A DNA stretch of 64,000 nt from the NCBI GenBank assembly GCA_016271365.2, contig CM057454.1:694601501-694665500 (forward strand), given 5' to 3'. The notes below the pieces were generated by a model. That model was not told the origin of the DNA. It did no database searches and saw nothing but the letters and a program-made list of their open reading frames with translations. Both the position numbers and the translations under genes were made by a program. Every line of letters begins with the position of its first letter. The stretch's first letter is position 1. Source of the stretch: Neoceratodus forsteri (lineage: Eukaryota; Chordata; Ceratodontiformes; Ceratodontidae). Of this stretch, positions 33,834 through 46,670 are shown in pieces.

Positions 33834-33839
33834 GACTCA

Positions 33840-35609
33840 CCCTATATTCCATCTCTAATGAACAGACAAGATAAAAAAAGAGACAAGGAGAGAGAGAAAG
33901 TCATCTAGAAACAATATAGTGAAAAGGGAAACTAGAAATCCATAACTACAGGTTATAACTAAAGATGAATAGACAAAATATAGCAGAAACAAATACCACA
34001 GTATTTCAATGAGCTCAAAGAATTGAAACAGGATAAAAAGAGAATAAAAAAAAACCTGTTAATATAAATTATGGGTTTAGATCAAAAAAGTTGCTTTGAA
34101 AGGTTGTCAGGTTGCTATCTCTTCCACTGACTAACAATGCAAAACTGAAAGTGAAGCAGACTCACTATATAAAGAGATGTACAGTACCATGTGACCTGCT
34201 GAAGCTCCTCCATGCGACCTTGAGACAGTTGTTTGTCAGTAGCCTCATTCTAACAAAACTTCACCCAAATGTGCCCCAAAGGTGAAGTTACAGGTGAAGT
34301 TACCAGACAAAGTTGTCAAATATGAATTTCCTACTACACAGCAAAAATTACAGATAGATTTATAACGTTGAACTTAATGAATTTAGCTTAACTTTGTCTG
34401 TGAATTAAAACTTTCCATTATCTCCACCCCCAACAACTGCACTACTTGGTATGCACAGTAAGAACTTTGTAAGTGGCTATCCATGCTGTTGGAGAAAGCT
34501 ACCCTACATCTAATACATAATATCTTTTTAAAAAAGCTTTTTTTCAAAGCATCAGCCTCTCTTAGTAGTAGGCAAGGGCCACGCTTATTTCTACCCTTTT
34601 GGAGGTCGAAGCAGCTATAGTAAATTTTGCTGTTCACATTTTATGAGACTGTTATAGAATCAATAGTTTTTGTAGGTTCATGATTACAGTTTGAAGCTTC
34701 TAGATAATTACTGGTAATCTCCATGAAATGAACAGATGAAGCAGTAGTAGTAAGTAGCAACATTTTTATTCATGTCAATAATATGAACAGAGACAAAGCT
34801 CATCTGAACCAAAGGTTCATTTTCAATTAGGTCCTGTAAGTACTTCAGGTGACAACAGATATACTTCCAGCAGGGGACACCTAGTTCCATAACATAATAC
34901 TTACACACAGGTAGATAGTATACAGTACAATAAAAACAGTACAGTAATTATTTTGCATTATACATGCAGCAATTTATAAATGCCATGATTTGCACAGTAG
35001 ATTTTACCCAGAAGGAAAACTAGATTGACTGACTACAGGAGAGCCAGTTAAGAAGAGCTCAGAATACATAAGAAGTCATAAGCAGATATAGTAAAATGCC
35101 TATATTATCCTAGGACCCCACAGATATTTGGATACCATCAGTAAACCTTGTAAATGTAGAAAGAGAGGAACTAATATGAGAAAGTGTACATTTGTTTTGT
35201 TTCTGTATCTTTTAGCATGAAGTCATAAGCAACATGATGGTACAGGTCTTAGCTAACGTAAAAACTGAGTGAAGCTTTAACTGAGGATGCTGTTATATTT
35301 CCCCAAACTCATTTTTCATCTCTGTCAGTAGAGAGTTCTTTTGCAGGTAGTAGGAAACTTTGCATTTCCATCATGTCTACACTATTTTAACATAATCCTT
35401 ATAATGGGCTATTAATTAAAGTAAAAGTGAGGTTACACAGCAGCCTTGCAAACATTTATTTAAGTTGGAACTGTTGTACAGTAAAGAAAATGATGGTGCT
35501 ATTAACAGAAAACACTACCTATAAATCAAGAGATCTTTAAACTACAAGTAAGCATATTTAATATTAGATGGTAAAGACAGAAAACATTTCATTTAACTTT
35601 AGCACGTGG

Positions 35610-35610
<1 letters not shown>
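33840..35610. other. No gene seen
   Basis: AT-rich DNA. Minus-strand open segments at 34637-34383 and 34908-34708 have no recognisable motif and no supporting context. Confidence 0.4.

Positions 35611-35646
<36 letters not shown>
35611..35646 (+). repeat. (TG)n microsatellite
   Basis: A TG run of about 17 units followed by a poly-G tract (35647-35655). Confidence 0.95.
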
Positions 35647-35647
<1 letters not shown>

Positions 35648-35655
35648 TGGGGGGG

Positions 35656-36784
35656 TAATTCACAGTGTCCCTTTTATTGGACATTTCAGGCTTCATACAG
35701 TACTCAAGTTTAACATTTTGATTGTAAAATATAAGACACATCAATCTAAGTAGAATACTTTCTCACAGGTTGTTTCAACAAGTTCATATGTAACAGGAAA
35801 TCAGTAAGCTTAGTATAGCAAGCAAATAATATGCCATGTGGGGAAAATAAATCTGCTTCTCACCTATTAATTTTATGGCCTGCATAAAGCTGGGGATAGG
35901 AAGAGCATGTAAATGACCCTTATAGTGATAGTTAAATTTGACAAATGTGTGGCGTGCCCTATAGTTGAACTCTGGCTCTTAGTTCATATGAGTTACGGTA
36001 TTGAAACTAAGGTGTAGACACTATAGTGTGAATAAAGGAATGGACAATTAGATCCTGAGTCCTTTCTGTCACCACAGTGATGTTGCTACTGAATGTTATT
36101 ATTTCTATACAATAGATTAGAAGACTGCAGATGTTTTTCAAGATGTTTATTGTACAAGTAAGGGCTGTTCTTAAAATCAGACTGATCATATAAAGAGACG
36201 ATCTTTAATAGACACAGTATCTTGTGACTGAAGAGGTGAAATTATGTAAACTCTCTATATATATTATACATTTTACTCTTTACAAAAAACTTTGTCAGTG
36301 CACCAGTTAGGGTTCAACTTAATGCCACAAAAGTAAGGAAGTGTGGTGTTAGGGATTTCCACCCTAACCCCCCCCCCATGCAGCAAAAGGAAAAGAAAAT
36401 AGGGCTTTGGCTGTCCTGAGTCTTTGCGAATTAGTGTGCAAGGTCTTCCTTGGGGTTCTAAAAGTTACTTCCACAGTATAAACCTAACCTCAGTGTTTGT
36501 ATTGTATGATAAATTACTGGACCAAGCAGATTTCACACTGTATAATGTAGCAGAGAGTATTTTTGTCATTTGCATTTGTTGTTGCAGGATTGTATTAATA
36601 ACTGGTGATAGTAACTTTCACATATAGAGGGCTGTTGTATCATGTATCAGTGTTGAGCTAAGAAAGACAGAACAGAACAGCAGATTGGTGGCTCACTGCT
36701 TCTGTTGAAACTGGCAGCAGGACTTCCAGCTGCAGCTTCAGTATTCAAGAAAGTCCCACTTTTCTCGTACAGCTCCTCCCATTA
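35656..36784. other. No gene seen
   Basis: AT-rich sequence with a poly-C tract at 36369-36377. No coding frame or repeat border is supported. Confidence 0.4.
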
Positions 36785-37473
36785 AGGTGGGCACCCTGGA
36801 TTTTTGGGTGCCCAGAAAATGTATTTCTGGCCATTACTGTAAAAAACAAACATCAGAATCTAGCTAAATGGGTACTATTTAGCTAGGTACAGGTGGTGTT
36901 TTGTGTTTTAATATTACACTGTTTTTATGTATTTTCCATGTTTTTTTAGTTTGAGGGGAATAAAATGGTGTCTCTAGCCGCATGAAAAAAAAATTGATGC
37001 TTTGAGATCCAAGTGGTGAGAAACCAAAAATGGTCTTGTGATGCAGACTTTTTGGTGTTGTATCAGAATATTATCCACAAACTGTACTGAGCATGCTCAG
37101 AACAGAAAAACACAACAACAACTTTTTAAATCCTTGTAACTCTGGCACCATTCAATATTTTTTCACAAAACTTTCCACAGGCACTACCTTAGCACAGCAA
37201 ACTTCAACCCTGAATGTTTTGGGAAAAAATCCATTCTGAGTAGGCTGTACATGAGAGGAAACTCAAATCCTATGTTAGGTATAGGAATACAAATCAGACA
37301 TGTATAGGAAAATTACATATGTGGATCTATGAAACCATACAAGCTGCTGTCACAAAACATTTCACAGATTTAGACCATGCCACGTAGACAACACCTGCAA
37401 AAGCTCAGCTAATTTCGTTAAAGCTATTGAGGTGAATGTTATGGATTTAACACAGAACATCTCAGTGAACTCC
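36785..37473 (+). repeat. Dispersed repeat R, left arm
   Basis: It begins with a small ggtgggcaccc / gggtgcccag hairpin. It shares catcagaatctagctaaat (about 36850) and, further in, tgtaactctggcaccatt and caatattttttcacaaaac with the reverse complement of 43755-44815. The similarity is patchy (diverged). The L1 at 37489 is inserted at its inner side. Confidence 0.6.
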
Positions 37474-37488
37474 AACTATAAGGTTGCT
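37474..37488 (+). repeat. Target-site duplication of L1 copy 1 (left)
   Basis: aactataaggttgct, repeated identically at 43740-43754. Confidence 0.92.
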
Positions 37489-37664
37489 GGAAGGTCATGT
37501 GCTGCAGGGCACCTAGAGGCAGCACTGAGCCAAAGCTGCTGCCTATCAACCTCATTAAAAGGTTTATTTTCCTTCATTTAAGGTGCAGAAATAATGGCAG
37601 ACCTTAGATATATGCTGTACTAGAGATCTGAACACTAGAGATTGCCAAAAGGAGTGCTTTCTAG

Positions 37665-38555
37665 ATGAGAGAATCGGTATTAAACAGCGGGATGGAAGCC
37701 GAGATGAAACAGGCCTCCATCAAGCACACTCCTCCAGCTACCCCAGAGAAAGCTGCTAAAAAATTGAAACATCAGAATTCCGGGGGTACCCTTAAGTCAA
37801 GTGCTTCCAGCTCCTTGACTAATCCTCTAATGGAGAAACTTTTTTGCAAGAATTGCTCCCTTTCAGAGAGACTCTCGAAGATATATCAGCAGAGTTAAAA
37901 TCACTCCATAGCGACCTAAGCTCCGTCACAAAGAATGGTGTATGCCAAAGTGAGAATCACCTCTCTGGAAAGATGGAAGGAGAGAATGGATCCTGAAATT
38001 GTTCAACTCTGACTACAGCTTAAGAAGCTGCAACTGAAAACCGAGGATTTGGAGGGGAGAAGTCGAAGGAACAATGTCCTGATACTAGGCCTACCTGAAA
38101 CAGAAGAAGGCCCTGATACTATTGGTTTCCTTCAGAAATTCCTGGTTAAGATTGTGGGCTCATCTCCATTAAGCCCACAGTACTATATAGAATGGGCACA
38201 TTGTTCCCTCAAGCCGAAACCCCCACCTGGATCACCACCAAATCCAATAATAGTGAAATTCCTTAGATATCTAGAGAGGCAACATGTTATTTCCAAAGCT
38301 AAGGAGCTTCAAGCTATCCTATGGGGTAATGCGAAGCTGAGGATTACTCAAGATCTCCCTTTCGAAATTTACCAAAAGTGATCAGCATTCCATCCCACAG
38401 TCAGCAAGTTAATAGCAGCAGGAATCTGTTTCAAGATGGTTTACCCAGCTAAACTGCAAGTGGCTATTGAAGGAGTCTGGCATTCTTATGAATCTCCGGA
38501 GCAGGCAACTGCTGATCTAACAATCAAGCTACCTAACCTATTTAAGACTGGTTGA
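37665..38555 (+). pseudogene. L1 copy 1 ORF1 (RNA-binding protein)
   Basis: The N-terminal segment (37665-37898) is Lys/Ser-rich. Two shifts follow. From about 38049 the frame gives LEGRSRRNNVLILGLPE and EEGPDTIGFLQKFL, the RRM-type core of L1 ORF1p. PNPIIVKFLRYLERQ and LRITQDLPFEIYQK follow, ending in a stop at about 38380. After it the frame continues with the C-terminal domain (GICFKMVYPAKLQVAIEGV) to a stop at 38553. ORF1p trimers coat element RNA. One internal stop and at least two shifts make it a pseudogene. Confidence 0.85.
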
Positions 38556-39701
38556 ACTGTCATCTCAGATATCTCAGGCTTTTAAGTCTTTGTCTCGTTG
38601 GAGTGGACTGCATACCTGTTTGGTGTCCCTTCTCTCTGTCTCTTTCTTCTCTCTACCCTCTCTCTGTTCTTTCTTTCTCGGGCTGATTTTGAGAGGCTGC
38701 CGGGGAGTCCTGAGGCCTAGCAGGCCTGGTGTGGTGGTGTGACTGCTAGGGGTTTCCAGTGGGGGGGAGTAGGAACCTTTTGGTCGGTGCACATTTCCTA
38801 GCGCTGCTGAAGGGGAAGGTTCTGGTGTTAGTCCCATAAGTTACAGGTCCCCCGATTACTTCCCCACTCCTGAGAGTGTTCTCATTCCCATTAAGTTTAT
38901 TAAGCTAAACCACAAGGGGGATTTATTCCCTGTGTGTCTCTCCTTTTGGGATCTCTAACCCTTGAGGTCTGCTTCACGAGTTTTCTAGACATATTTAATC
39001 TCATTTGGGGTAATTTTCTCAGTCTCGTGTAAGATGATTAATCTACATCTTGATGGTCTCATTTTCACTTTCCCTGAATTATTTCTGCACTTTCTCCAAT
39101 CACCTTCCTGATCCTAATCAACCTACAGTACTTTTTCTTTTTCCTTTTGGAGGGGTGGTGGGCAAGGGGCTTTGGGGCGGAGTAATCTTTGGGAGAACTG
39201 CATATCGCACCAGACAAGGGGGGAGGGTGATCTCCCCAGGGGGTTCAAAAGGCAAGTCAGCTGTTGGCCATTTCTGATATATTTCACCGAGGTAGTCTTT
39301 GGCAACCAATGCTCAGACCTGGTACTTATATGGAGCCATAGCTTACCAGGGGAAGGTCGCCTTTTGGGCTGGTTCCTCTATACTGGAGATTTTCACATTG
39401 GGAATTATTTTCAAAGAGGTACCGTTTGTACATAGTTTGAGTGGGTTGTGGGGGGGGAGGGTCAATACTCAAGGCTGCTTACTTTTCTGAATTCAACAAT
39501 AGTGGGAGTTAAAAGGATACAATTATACTATCCCATTTCTTTAACTTTGTTAACCTATACTGATGAATATTGGGAAGAGTTATCTGGTTTGGGCTCTATC
39601 TTTGTTTAAAGGGGGGGTTGGGGAGGGGACTGGAGTGTGCCTCTTGGGGTTGTGTTCCTACTCACTGTCTCAGGATTATTATTTCTTTCAAAGAGTTGGT
39701 A
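38556..39701. other. L1 copy 1 inter-ORF region
   Basis: 1.1 kb between ORF1 and ORF2 without a recognisable coding motif, containing several G-runs (38761-38766, 39448-39458, 39611-39617). It is unusually long for an L1 spacer, so part of it may be decayed coding or inserted sequence. Confidence 0.5.
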
Positions 39702-42700
39702 ATGACTACAGTAACATTTAAAATTGCCACATGGAATGTTAGAGGAGTCAGAGACGTGACTGAAAGATATTAAGTTCTCAAGAATTGCGTTCTCCTAAAT
39801 GTAGACATCATCTTGATACAGGAAACTCACCTTCTTGCTGCTGAAACAAATGGGCTACATAGACAGGGGTTCTCCCAAGTTTTTACTGCCTGTGGTTCAT
39901 CTGCAAGCATGGGGTTAACAATTCTGATCAAGAAGCATGTTTCATTTGTAGCTGAGGAAATTCTCTCAGATCCAGAAGGCAGATTTATTCTAGTCAAAGG
40001 CACACTGTATAACAGCACAGTCATTCTAGGTGCAGTCTATGGCCCCGTGGGAGGTAGTCCAGAGTTCTTTATGTGTCTGGCAGACAAGCTGAGTAGATTT
40101 TTGCCTTCCAAGTTAATCATAGGGGGAGACTGGAATATACCCCCAATGCAGGACTTGGATAGAACATATAGGCCATTAAAACCCATATCCCCTCTGCAGC
40201 AAGCCCTAAGGGATTTTATGGGACTACTGGGTCTGTGTGATCCATGGCGCCTGTTCAATCCCTCTGGTCAGGTCTTCTCATTTCACTGCCAGGTTCACCA
40301 ATCATGGTCTAGGCTGGATTATATCCTAACTAGCTATTTACTTTTAGCTAGCATTCACCAGACTGGTATGGAACTGATTGTCATATCTGATCACTCGATG
40401 GTATGGATAGTGATTTTTTCCTGACCCATGTAGTCAACGGGACACTACCTGGAAACTGAACACACAACTTTTAAAAGAGGAACACACAATCTCTCACATA
40501 AAAGATGTGATTTAATTTTTTATGGAAACTAATAAAGGTTCTATTAGAAGGGCTGATCAACTATGGTGCTCTTTAAATGTTATATTAGGGGGAATTCATT
40601 AAATTAGCTTCCAAATGGAAAAAGCAAAGGGAGGCAAGAATTATTTCTTTGTCAAACCAAATCAAGGAGACTGAAAACTTCTTATCTACTTCTTCCCCTT
40701 CTGGTATCTTGGAATCCCTGTTGAAACTTAGGAACAAATATGCAGATTTATTAAAAGAAAAGGCAGAATACGCCATCCTGAAAACTAAAGCTCGCTACTT
40801 TGATCAAGGCAAGCAGCCAGGAAGAATGCTGGCCCTTCGATTATGAGCAATGGAGAGCTCACGGCTCATCTCTTCTATTCTGGCCTCAGATGGCTCTATT
40901 AAGACCTCCCCACGTGACATCTCTCAGGTTTTTGATAAATTTTATAAAAATTTGTATAGTAAAATTCCTGCACAGGCCACACCCCCAAGCATAGAGCAAT
41001 ATCTGGATTGCCTGGACCGCCAGTCCCTTCAGGCACAACATTACTCGACTCTGTCTTCCCCAATCACTTTGAGGGAGATAGAGGAGGCAATTAGGGAGCT
41101 CACACAGGATAAAGCACCAGGACCAGACGACTTCCCCTGCAATTTCTATAAAACCTTTTCCACTGAATTAGCCCCCCTCCTCTTAAATTTATTTGAATAT
41201 ATGTTCACTTTAGATACTCTGGACCCTTCCTTGCTGGAGGCCACAATAGTTCTCATCCTGAAGCCTGATAAACCACATAATGATCCTGCCAGTTATCGTC
41301 CAATCTAACAAAAATCTTGTCTCTCAGAATTAAGAAGGTATGGTCTCATCTCCTGAGCCCTGAACAGGTGGGATTTGTTCAAGGTCGATCTTCAGGTGAT
41401 CACCTACAGACCCTCTCACATATTTTTCAGGCTGCCCAGGACTCCCAAATTCCCATGGCTTTAATCTTCTTAGATGCAGAAAAAGCCTTTGACAGAGTTA
41501 AATGGGAGTTTTTCTGGGCTACTTTAAAAAAAATGGGCTTTCCAACAGTTTTCCTTCAATAGATACAGACGGTTTATCAAGCTCCCTCTGCTAAAATTTA
41601 TTGTAATGGTGTATTTTCTCCAATGTTCTCTTTATTTACAGGCACCAGGCAAGGCTGCCCTTATCTCCCTTTCTTTTCCATTTATATCTGGAACCTCTTC
41701 TACATAGTCTCACGTGTGCTTCTCAGGTCAAGGGCTGTACAATACATCAGCAGTCCTTGACCCTCTCAGTATATGCAGACGACATCCTACTCCACTTGGC
41801 CTATCCCGATAAATCATCATCACATGCATTACAAATTGTCAGACAGTTCGGACTCGTATCTAATTATAAGTTAAATTTGTCGAAAACCGTAATTTTTCCT
41901 CTAAATGATCTTACCCACCAGGCTAATTTTACCCAACTAGGCATGAAGTGGTCCCCTCACTCTATTAAATATCTGGGCATTCATCTCGCCAAAGTCTCAG
42001 AGACTCTTAGGAAGCTTAATTTAGATGACTTAATAACAAAAATTCAACAGGACCTTCAAAGATGGGTGAGCCTCCCCATCTCAATTTGGGGTCGTAGCAG
42101 TATTGTTAAAATGAACGTCCCCTCCGTCTCTTTTATCCCCTAAATTTATTAAATCTCTGGCTCCCATTGTCCTATTTTTGTCAATTTCACTCTGTTCTCT
42201 CCAAATATATCTGGCAGGGTAAATTTCCCAGGCGCTGTTTCACTAAACTCAGCCTCCCCAAGGAATTAGGGGGGCTTAATTTCCCTAATTTCAACTTTTA
42301 TTATTGAGTGAGCCATCTGTCAAAAATGGGAAGATTGTTTCAGACACAAGTGATGGTTACTTACCTATCTGGCTACAATTAGAAAGGAAACTTCTCGCTC
42401 TTCATGGCTTTAATTCCACAGAAATATTTTTCTCTCCTTGTTCTGCATTACCAAACTCCATACAAGATTCAGTGGTGGGAGTCTTCATTAAGGTTTTAGC
42501 GCAATGCTGGAATTTTTTTAATATCTCACATAAAAAAGATATGGCTCAACCCCTTTTTCAGAATCCAAATATTAAAATTGGGGGTTCATTACTTTTCCCG
42601 GATTGGCTCCCTCAGTTACAGGAAGTCTCAGCAGAAGACTTATATGGTCAAACCACTCTTCTGTCATCCCCAGACATAATAGCTAAATTCAACATCCCTC

Positions 42701-43380
42701 AGAAATATATTTTCAAAGTGTTTCAGTTGAGACACCTTATGGTGTCCAATTTTGGAGTCACACTATCACAATCTTAAGTTAAGCCCTTTCTGGAACAGGT
42801 ACAGAGATACGCCAGTAAATCCCATGGTATATCTGCTATTTATTCTTTTCTTTTGAGAATCAATTTTCCGAATGCTCTTCCGGGTTCTAAAGTTTGGGCT
42901 TCCCTTCTGACTGATGTTAGTCCCAGTTCGAGTCAGGTTTGGAAAGACCTACATAGGTATCTTACCCAAGATAGACACAGACTTATTCAGTATCATATTT
43001 TAAATAATATGTATTACACTCTGGTTAGGCTAGCCAAGTTGGGTAGGCTTCCTGTGGCAACCTGTACCAGATGTGGTTTAGCGGAAGGAAACCTGATTCA
43101 CATTTTCTGGCATTGTAGCAAAGTGGCTCCACTTTGGAATGCTATTCAATCTAACCTAGACCCTTTATTGGGATTAGGTGATCTATTTACTATAGAGATA
43201 TGTATCCTTGGGATGCTGTCAACCATTAATATTAAAGAACGTAGATTTCACATGGCCTTAATTTCTACTGTGGTTAAAAGATTAGTTCTCAAGCATTGGA
43301 TGGATCAACTAGTTATAACACATGAAGAACGGTTGAAGGAGATTGATAGCCAGTTTCCGGAACTGTATGGAAGTATTTAA
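39702..43380 (+). pseudogene. L1 copy 1 ORF2 (endonuclease, RT, zinc knuckle)
   Basis: The start ATG at 39702 gives FKIATWNVRGVRD, the N-terminus of the AP endonuclease, with a stop at 39771. The endonuclease continues with IILIQETHLL, IIGGDWNIPP and the terminal ISDHS. The RT domain has LTQDKAPGPDDFPCNFYK (about 41098), DPASYRPI, GFVQGRSSGD, LDAEKAFDRVKW (about 41472) and an intact YADD (41772-41783), then YLGIHLAKV. The C-terminal zinc knuckle is CTRCGLAEGNLIHIFWHC (about 43060). Stops or shifts occur near 40424, 40845, 41308, 41562, 42143 and 42777. Both catalytic Asp blocks of the RT survive although the ORF is dead. Confidence 0.9.
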
Positions 43381-43739
43381 CCATAAATGGGGTAAATTAT
43401 ATGCCTTATACTTAAATTGAAATATGGAAAGTACATGTCTCTGTTTATCTTAATCAGTTGGTCTTATTCATCTCTGGTAAATGCCGATTGTTACTCTCTA
43501 ATTCATGACTTCTTTTGAGTTGTTATGTTTATGAGGCACACTCCAGGGGGAGGGTTGGGGGGTAAATGAGGGGGGTTTATAGGGGTATTGGTATTGTTTT
43601 GGTTTTATTGGACCTGGAAACAGTCTGAGGTATGCTACTCTGTATCTATCCTGGCCAGTATTGTGTACAGTCAATCCTGTAGCTTTCTTTCTGGATATGC
43701 AGCTTGGAAATTCAATAAAATATTGAATTAAAATAAAAT

Positions 43740-43754
43740 AACTATAAGGTTGCT
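43740..43754 (+). repeat. Target-site duplication of L1 copy 1 (right)
   Basis: aactataaggttgct, identical to 37474-37488; the first A abuts the element's AT tail. Confidence 0.92.
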
Positions 43755-44815
43755 ACTTCACCCCCATAATATATAAATGTTTACTGGGAATGTGAAGAGG
43801 AAGTCTGGTATTGGGTGGAAGGGTGGGGTACAGATCATTAAAGGGTCCATATGGTGGTAGTAGTAAAGTATGTAAAGGTATGTAAAGAATGGTGTACTAA
43901 AAAATAAGATTGTTCTTAATAACACCAACCTAAGACCATGTTCCTTAGTCTCTCTTTTGTTATTCAGGAAAATGTGACACTGCCAGGATGAAGTGAATGC
44001 CACAGTTTCCTGCATGACAAAAGAGACTAATAGCCATTGAAATTACATTGCTTTATTCAGTTGGTCTGCTGCAGCATATTGCAGAGTGCTTTAAAAGTGG
44101 GTTTCATCCTGGGGGACACCACTGTATATAATTACAGGAGTATTATCACCACTATAGTTTAGGGTTGAATAGGGTGTTTGATGTTAAACACCTAATGTTG
44201 CACCTTGATAACTTTGGCACCATTAGACAGAATAGCCAGAAAACCTGTATTTGCAGTCAACTTGGTAATGTCTTAAGATGTGAACAATTTCATGTTGACA
44301 TATTTTGCAGTTTCCAAGATCTTTAACATGGATTTTTGCAAAAGTGAAGTTTGTTTTCCCATTGGTAAATTTTATTTTTTGCTCTCACTGCCTAGATGGA
44401 ATAGAATTTTTTTTACAAAACTTTCTGGGTAGAAGCAGCCTATGCTGATATACTGCCTTTTGAAGGATTTATGAGAAAATATTAAACAGTTTCAGAGTTA
44501 TAAGAATTTAATATTTGGTTTTGGATAGCACTCTGGTATAAACAGTGAAACATCACCGATCGTGAGGGTTTATTTTTCACAATTTACTTGTCATGAGAAA
44601 TTATGTACTTTTTGTGAGACAAAAATACCAATTGTGATGGCCACCATATTGTTTTTTTAATTATAAAACATTGAAAAGACACAAAAATGATGCATTTTCC
44701 AAAAACAACCCCCTGAACATAGGCAATTGGGATCTATTTAGCTAGATTCTGATGTGTTTTTTTTTTAATTGCCATGGAAGTATTCTCTCTGGGCACCAGA
44801 TTCAGTGTTTGTGGA
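43755..44815 (-). repeat. Dispersed repeat R, right arm (inverted)
   Basis: Read on the minus strand it starts near 44810 with ggtgcccag and catcagaatctagctaaat, shared with 36800-36870, and continues through an AT-rich middle. It ends with the ggatgaaaccc to gtgacactgcc block (44125-43965), which also occurs at 32790-32935. The left and right arms therefore surround the L1 in opposite orientation. Confidence 0.62.
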
Positions 44816-45094
44816 ATAAAGTGTGTTCATGCTTGTGCATACTCAGTTGTGGCTTAACTCTATTCCTATTGTTGGTATCACTAAAATCTGGGGAGGTGTA
44901 TGGACTATATACTTGGTAGCTGTAGGAATAGAGAGCCTCCAAAATTATGTTGATAATCTCCTCAAACTCATAGACAGTATGTTCAATAATGCACAGGAGA
45001 GGAAAACCCTTGGGGGAAAACCTTTGAGGATCGATCCAAGGTTACTGATCTGCCCATCCTCTTGACATACTAGGAGAGATGATCAAACATGATA

Positions 45095-45923
45095 TGCTTA
45101 TTTCTGAATTTGGATTTGGAATGTAGGTTTCATAAGTTGATGACTTCCATCTTCCGAGCTTCTTTATAATATTGCTGGGGATACTAAGTCTTGAAGCTGA
45201 TGCTGTTGCTCCAATCTGAAAGAGTGCCCAGAATATGAATAAGGATTAAGTCCCAGCCAATTAAGCCAAATTCTGATATGGTCCACAAACCATTTTGTGG
45301 TCATTGGAATATTATGGATTGAGGTTAGTAAGGGCAGAGAATGATTTGATCCAAAATGAAATTGCATACATTTGTCCAAATGAGTGACCGGGCACCATTT
45401 GTCCTTAGAAGGAAATATGGATATGGAAACTCCTTCATGAACACGATCTGTTTTTGATGAAGGTAGATGCAGGACATAATAGTCATCTTGTTTTCAAAGA
45501 TTGGATAATTTAAGGAATGTAGAGGAGTCGGGAGATGAGACTGAAAATGCTCTTAGTCCAAGAAATCCATAAATGGTTAGACCTATAGTGGTGGAACTCA
45601 TCAAACTACTTGGGAGCAAAAGGATTAGAATCTAATTGGTCCAAGAGGCTTCCCACTAGAGGTCCTTCTATGGAAAGTCTTTGAGGAATTTTTACTGGAG
45701 CAATTCTGTGAAATCCCAGTAAGAGATGTTTCATGGATGAATTGGGAAATATTGATGGAGCAGAAGGAACATATTGAGAATTAACTAATTGAATTCCAGC
45801 AATGTATTGTTTAATGGTATCATGAAAGAGGTGTAAAGCCTTGCAGCAAAATGTCATAAATGCTAACACATGATCAACTGAGATAGGAGTAGCGCAGTGC
45901 TTGTGAGGTGCAGAATGAGGCAT
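45095..45923 (-). pseudogene. DIRS tyrosine recombinase
   Basis: The N-terminal core-binding part (45923-45606) has HVLAFMTFCCKALHL and HDTIKQYIAGIQL, the pattern of YR N-terminal domains. The catalytic part (45379 on) has TKWFVDHIRIWLNWLGL, then YSGHSFRLEQQHQLQD (the H-x-x-R block), and, after a frameshift near 45165, KKLGRWKSSTYETYIPNP with the catalytic Tyr. The frame is broken between 45606 and 45379 and again before the last block. The enzyme would integrate the circular DNA copy at target sites. Confidence 0.82.
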
Positions 45924-46181
45924 ATTGAGACCAGACTGCAGAATAGGTATATCTTGTAGAAGGGGCTAACATTTCCCACATGACTGAGGAATCTTGGTGA
46001 GTATAGAATTCTATGGCATTATGAGATCCGGGAAGGAAGGGGGAGAAGACACCTCAGGATCTGCTTCAAGACATAATTGGTGGAATATCTGAAATTGAAA
46101 GCAAGACAATACATCGGCAGCCTTATTGACATGACCAAGTATATAAAAACATTGGATGGTAAAATTATGGTAAAGTGAGAG

Positions 46182-46670
46182 CTAGGTCAACTTCTGCATG
46201 AACATCATTATGGACAACAATGAGGAGCAACCTTTGTTGATAATGTCTATGGTAGTTTGACTGTCTGAAAATAAAGGAATTGATTGAAGAGTCCATAAAT
46301 GACCCCATTGAAAAGCAGTAGCTACAATGGGATACATTTTGAATAATGAAGTAATTGAGAAAAAATCAGGAATTGACAGAATATCTGTAGGCCAATGGGC
46401 AGCAAACCAAGCTGGGCCAAAAATGGCAGTAAATCCATAAGTAGAGGAGGCAACTGTATAAATTCTAGCATGTAAGTCTGATGAATGGTCTTTATAAAAC
46501 ACAGAACATCCATTCCAATGAGCCAGAAATAAACACCACATACCTAAACCCAATTTTGCTACAGCTGTAATTTGAATGAAGTGGGGGAATTTCTCAACTG
46601 AAGAAGCTAAGTTTAAAAGGTAAGATATGAATGATTTACCTTGGGAAATAATCCTCATGGCAAAGTTCAA
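46182..46670 (-). pseudogene. DIRS RNase H domain
   Basis: A 162-codon open segment directly follows the RT and contains PLFSDSQTTIDIINKGC, an RNase H-like block (D-x-x-x-x-x-x-x-I), preceded by ARIYTVASSTYGFTAI. RNase H removes the RNA template during reverse transcription. Assignment relies on position between RT and YR and on this pattern. Confidence 0.6.

Larger units (their letters stand above)
37489..43739 (+). mobile_element. Near full-length L1-type LINE, copy 1 (6.25 kb)
   Basis: The element is bounded by a perfect 15 bp duplication and has the full L1 order: a short 5' region, ORF1 (37665-38555), an inter-ORF region, ORF2 (39702-43380), a 3'UTR with a poly-G-rich stretch (43543-43575), and an AT tail (aataaaatattgaattaaaa). 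It is decayed by stops and shifts but structurally complete. Like other L1s it would have moved by target-primed reverse transcription. It landed in repeat R. Confidence 0.92.
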
